Translations under genes and position numbers: made by a program
DNA from: Heterostelium multicystogenum
Taxonomy: Eukaryota; Evosea; Eumycetozoa; Acytosteliales; Acytosteliaceae
Length of the DNA: 64,000 bases
Reading direction: 5' to 3'
NCBI GenBank assembly: GCA_003667245.1
Contig: RCNN01000012.1
Coordinates: 101,594 to 165,593 of the forward strand
The notes under the pieces: model-generated
Database searches by the model: none
Told to the model about the DNA's origin: nothing
What the model saw: the letters and a program-made list of their open reading frames with translations, nothing else
Shown: positions 59,789 to 64,000 of the stretch, one piece after another
How positions within the stretch are numbered: position 1 is the first letter of the stretch
How the letters are laid out: every line of letters starts with the position of its first letter

Positions 59789-60617
59789 ATAATAATATTA
59801 TTATATGAAATGAAATATAATAATATTCTATGTATCTTTATATAGATAAATGAGGTCCAAGCTATAACTGTAGTTGTCGTAGATGGTATTGTCAGTAAGT
59901 AGTTTGCTTGATTGGTTGATGTTTGATTTTTTGATCAAGAATTGCACCATTTTGGTTCTGAAGAGTTTGCAAAATGCAGGTTATTTGATGATTTTGATAA
60001 TTTTGTTTAAATTTAATTTTTTTTAAAAACAACAATGAGATCTGATCGAAAAATGGTTTTAATTTAATAATCATTTCAGTTGGGGACCATTAATTATGAA
60101 AAAACCAATCTACACAAACCAATGAAATCTAAGGTCCACAGAGTTAAAATGATTCTCTATTGAAAAGTATGATAATTATTATTGGAGGTTGGTCGAAAAT
60201 GCTTTTTTGATACTTGTTATTGTTGTTGTAGTTCAATTATTGCAATTCAATCATTACAATAACCATTACAATTCCATTGAATTATCAATCAATACAATAC
60301 AATATTTGCTAATGTTTTAAAAGTAAAACATTTTAGACATTGACAACAGCATATGAAAGTGATTATCATTTCCTGGAGTTCAGAAAGTAACCTTTGAATT
60401 ATTATGAGCTCTCACTATAGTGATGGAGATTATACCAAATGAAGATTTGTTTCTTACTTGAGATCTTTTGTTTTTAATTATTTGAACACTCGTGACAGTC
60501 ATACATCCAGATATATAAATTATATATATTTTATTTTAAAATTTCAAAATCATATGATTTGATTAATTAGATTGGATTGGATTGATTTGGGAGAGTCACA
60601 ATCTTTAAGCTTCAACT
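59789..60617. promoter_or_regulatory. Divergent gap, RabGAP and glycosyltransferase
   Basis: About 830 AT-rich bases between divergent starts; no gene or RNA that I can support. Confidence 0.4.
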
Positions 60618-62219
60618 ATGTATAAGATGATACCAAACTAATATAATACTATTCTTATTTATCTTTATAAATATAGTTGTACATTTGTAATTGTAGTAGT
60701 ATTAGTAGTAGTCATATAAATAGTATAAGATACATCAATGAAAATGAAAGAGTAGAGCCGTTGTTGTTGAAGGATGGCAGTAGTGGTGGTAATAAAGTTA
60801 TTTTGATCATGATATATAAGAGAATCGATGACTTTGTTAAATGTATGGATAGTATTAAGAAGGCTAATCATTCGAATGAATATCATCTGGTCATCACACA
60901 GTCGATTCCAAAAGACAACAATCGAGAATACTACAATAGAGTAGTAAGAGCTTATCGAAAGACAGCGTCCAAACTTCCAATCGATTCAGCCACATAGAGA
61001 CACCAGTGACTTCGAATCAAACCTATGGAAACGCCTACAATGCATTCAGAATCTCATTAGAGGTTTAAAACTATACTTTACAATCATTCCCAACGTTAGA
61101 TTCCTTAATTATCTTTGAAAGTAGGTTGTCGCTCAATAGCTAGCTGATCGATTACTAGGGTATTATAGTTAGATATATTTCGTTGTGTTTTATTGTAGGA
61201 AGACATAGAAGTATCAGCGGATTTGTTTGAATTCTTTGAGAGAAGTAGAGAGTTGATAAAGAAGGATGATACAATTAGGTTTGCGACATCCGCGTTCTTC
61301 TTACACCCACACATCCACAGTATGATTGGAGAGTCGACAAGCCAATCAAAAGAAAGAGTATTCGCAATCAAATGTCTCTGGACCTGCTTGTTCCTAATGA
61401 ACTGGTTAAAGTTAAGCTTCAAGGACAAATTGAATTCAAGGTTTTTGGCTTGGATGGCACACCATTCCATCTGCAGACAAATGATATTGGATTTCTATGA
61501 AATTGAAGATTGGGTATTTAAGAATGTAGGTATTACTAGTGAGGCTCAGCCAATGCCAGCTCCAAACACTCCTACCCCAAACTCTTATAAGATACTAATC
61601 AATCAAACAGGGAGAGCATTTAGTAGAGAATAACCTAATACACCAAAACCCAAGTTACTAGTTGATCACTGTGACTGTTGGAATCATGACAGGTACTTGG
61701 AGCTGAGATTTAAAGGATTAAACTTCATTGGATCGCAGTCCGCCAAGATGCAACCATATACCACACAGCGGTGCTGGACTCAGTAACGTAGAGGACGACT
61801 ATGGTTTCCCAGTGAACAAATATATGTTCAAAAGGACAATTTCTTTGTATGTACAAACAAGACGCTGTTACCATTGAATAACCAAAGCTTCAAAACTGAC
61901 TCAAAGACAATGTGTCGATTTTATAATACAGGTTATCTGAGATTAGAGGAAACAAGGGAGTTTGGGGATTATTAAAGGAATATCTGCCAAGATGGAGTGC
62001 CCCAACAGAGTCGACTGCTACTCCCAGACTGGCGAGAGGTGCGGATCTGTTCGAGTATCAACCTGCCTCAATATCTGGGGCTTGGAGTGTGTACCATGCA
62101 GTGGCAGGACTGCTTCGACACTCGAGCCAGAGTGCAGAAAGAAGTACCCAACGTGCTGTGCCGACCAGTGCCAAACCAAATCACCCTTCTTCTTGACACT
62201 TCCATCAAGCATGTTTTAG
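60618..62219 (+). CDS. GNT-I-like glycosyltransferase (GT13)
   Basis: A likely Golgi enzyme of the family that adds N-acetylglucosamine to mannose (MGAT1/POMGNT1 type). The start (MYKMIP, 60618) leads into a hydrophobic signal-anchor stretch (FVIVVVLVVVI). The catalytic core includes VILIMIYKRIDDFVKCMDSI, HSNEYHLVITQSIPKDN, then after an intron EDIEVSADLFEFFERSRELI; ED-x-x in this place is the metal-binding acidic motif of the family. The later part (about 61380-62219) is unclear: KVFGLDGTPFHLQTNDIGF, and two competing frames near the end, one rich in Cys. The frame is broken about seven times. The stop is uncertain (62219 or 62236), and the match is best in the first half. Confidence 0.6.
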
Positions 62220-62847
62220 CGACAACTAGCCAATAAACAAAAAACGAAATTTCACCCACCCCCTTGCACATTCATTTTTTTGCTTTGTTTTTGCATTTAA
62301 AATTCCGAACTACCAGAGCATCAGCACTAAAATCAAAATTTTCGCTTTAGAAGTAGCGCAGTGAAGCTTTTGAATGCTGTTGACGCTGAACGTTTTTTTG
62401 GCAAATTCGTCAAAAGAAAACACGAAAAAAACACACTGCAATCTGCAAAACATATAGCAATGATTGATTGGAATTGGTCTTATTACCATTTAAGGGGGAA
62501 TTATTGAACAAACCATTGATTAATTAATTAAAATTTCCTTTGTTTGTTTTTTTATTTTTTTATTTTTTTTTAGTATTGGTTGTGATTGATTGATTGATTA
62601 GGGGGAGTGTGGGTGGGGTATGATAATCAAAAGGTGCTGATTTACAAGCAAAATGGTGTTTACTGACATAAACAATTCGTCTGAGTGTTAAAATCATTCA
62701 ATAACAAAAACAACAACAACATCCTGATATATTATATCTCAAACCCACACCTCTCCTCCTCTCCAGTTATATATTTATTTTATAGAAACATACATATACA
62801 TATATTTATTATCTTATTTATTAAGTTATTAGTTACAATTTTAAATC
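62220..62847. promoter_or_regulatory. Intergenic region before phosphate carrier
   Basis: About 630 bases with A/T runs and a GATTGATTGATTGATTA tract near 62586. No ORF. It should hold the carrier promoter. Confidence 0.4.
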
Positions 62848-63951
62848 ATGGTTGGAAGCAGTAATGAAACACATAAAGGTCCAGTTACCTTTAATCAGTT
62901 CCTTAGATTCGGAATGGGTGGTGCATTGGGTTGCTCTTTCACTCATATCGTTGTAGTGCCATTGGACGTCGTCAAGACTCGTCTGCAGACTGACCCAGTC
63001 AAATACAACAGAGGTATGATCCAAGGAATGAAGACTATCGTTAAGGAGGAAGGAGCCATGATGTTGCTACAAGGTTTCGGTGCAACTGCTGTATGTATAT
63101 CGATCGATCAAGGAGTGAATGGTTGCGACCACAGATCACTGAGTGAACTAATATTCATGCATTCATTTAGATTGGTTATTCAATTCAAGGTTTCTTCAAA
63201 TTCGGATTGTACGAAGTCTTCAAGAAGAAGATTGGTGGACTTTTCAGCGAAGAAGACGCCAAGACATATAGAATCCCTATTTGGTTGACCGCTTCCGCCA
63301 TCGCCGAAACAGTTGGTGACATTGCAGCATTGTGTCCATTCGAGGCTGTTCGTATCCGTCAAGTATCCGACCCAAAAGTTTGCTCCAAACATGTTTAGCG
63401 CAATCTCCAAGATTCACCAAACCGAAGGATTCAAAGGGTAGGTTATTATAGGATCAAACAATGAAATACGGGTGTATATTGATTAATCGATTTGGCAATT
63501 ACCACAGATTATATAAAGGATTGTCACCAATCATTCTTAAACAAGTACCATATACTATGTCGCAGTTTGTCACCTACGAGTTGGCAAATGAATACGTCAA
63601 CAGATATTTAAGAAGAACAATGGAATCACAAAGGCAGATTTGAGCGATGGACAACAGTTGGGTGTTTATCTTGTCGACTGGTGCTATCTCTGGTTTGGTT
63701 GCATCGATTGCATCTCACCCAGCAGATACAATCCTCTCTAAGATCAATCAGGAGAAGACTGACGAAGGTGTAGGCCGTGCCATCGGTAACATCATCAGAA
63801 GACTTGGAGTCAAAGGGACTCTTCCTTGGACTCCAAGCAAAGATGTGTCATGGTTACCACATTGGTTACCGTTCAATTCTTAATCTATGACGGTATCAAG
63901 TTATTAATGAAGAATGATAAATCCGCTGCCACCACCAACAAGAGTCAATAA
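62848..63951 (+). CDS. Mitochondrial phosphate carrier (SLC25A3 type)
   Basis: An inner-membrane carrier that imports phosphate with protons for ATP synthesis. The protein begins MVGSSNETHKGPVTFNQFLR. Three carrier repeats are visible: first VVVPLDVVKTRLQTDPVKYN, GFGATA and, after an intron at about 63090-63175, the sequence GYSIQGFFKFGLYEVFKKKI that is typical of the phosphate carrier; second CPFEAVRIRQVSDPK; third SHPADTILSKINQEK. A second intron lies near 63438-63510 (FKG-LYKGLSPIILKQVPYTM). Frameshifts at about 63330, 63375, 63620 and 63830 interrupt it. The end, IYDGIKLLMKNDKSAATTNK, stops at 63949-63951. The VKTRLQTDP and GYSIQGFFKFG motifs favour phosphate over other carriers. Confidence 0.9.
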
Positions 63952-64000
63952 GAGATGGATACCTTATTGACCCTAAACCAGCACATCCAAATACCAAATA

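Noticed and set aside
1..64000. CRISPR arrays, rRNA and tRNA genes
   Set aside because: No regular spacer array, no rRNA-like sequence, and no stretch with both A-box and B-box like tRNA sequence was found by eye.

Overview
The window reads as nuclear DNA of a dictyostelid social amoeba. Intergenic DNA and introns are strongly AT-rich, genes are compact with short GT(A/G)AGT...AG introns, Asn/Gln/Asp runs are common, and several families are typical of dictyostelids: HssA-like mini-proteins, a discoidin-type lectin, ComC-like EGF/beta-sandwich receptors, F-box-like proteins and expanded ankyrin proteins built on an 'NRTEGC' repeat. It is not obviously Dictyostelium discoideum: the ankyrin family and the relatively GC-rich coding DNA point to another lineage, but I cannot name the species.

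Layout. 1-1000: edge of a possible retroelement (gag-like coiled-coil ORF running off the left end, with an upstream repeat). 1001-2719: ankyrin protein, copy 1. 3017-18636: mostly housekeeping genes: AFG2/CDC48-type AAA ATPase, PBC-class homeobox gene, complex I 24-kDa subunit (NDUFV2), a large unrecognised acidic coiled-coil protein, TAF6, an archaeal-like cytidylate kinase, and propionyl-CoA carboxylase beta. 18637-26144: accessory region with a palindromic repeat, head-to-head HssA-like genes, a discoidin-like lectin with a signal peptide, an LCM-type methyltransferase, a double hairpin, and ankyrin copy 2. 26723-41444: two ComC-like adhesion/signalling receptors in tandem, separated by a signal-peptide protein and an F-box-like gene. 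41746-51034: RPL7, ELP5, a newly assembled three-exon small gene, a long ORF-poor stretch and a third ankyrin protein. 51802-63951: MsrA, a DEP-DEP-PH protein, a TBC/EF-hand RabGAP, a GNT-I-like glycosyltransferase and the mitochondrial phosphate carrier.

Key caveat. Almost every conserved gene is broken by one-base frameshifts, many at homopolymer runs. In RPL7, propionyl-CoA carboxylase and TAF6 the intact frame can be read on either side of the break. I treat these as sequencing errors, so most genes are given as one span even though no single frame is open. Exon boundaries are stated only where I could read both splice sites.

The accessory block from about 18.6 to 41.4 kb is rich in secreted or surface products (lectin, two EGF/beta-sandwich receptors, a signal-peptide protein), which suggests a cell-surface or recognition locus. 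That link is inference from neighbourhood only.
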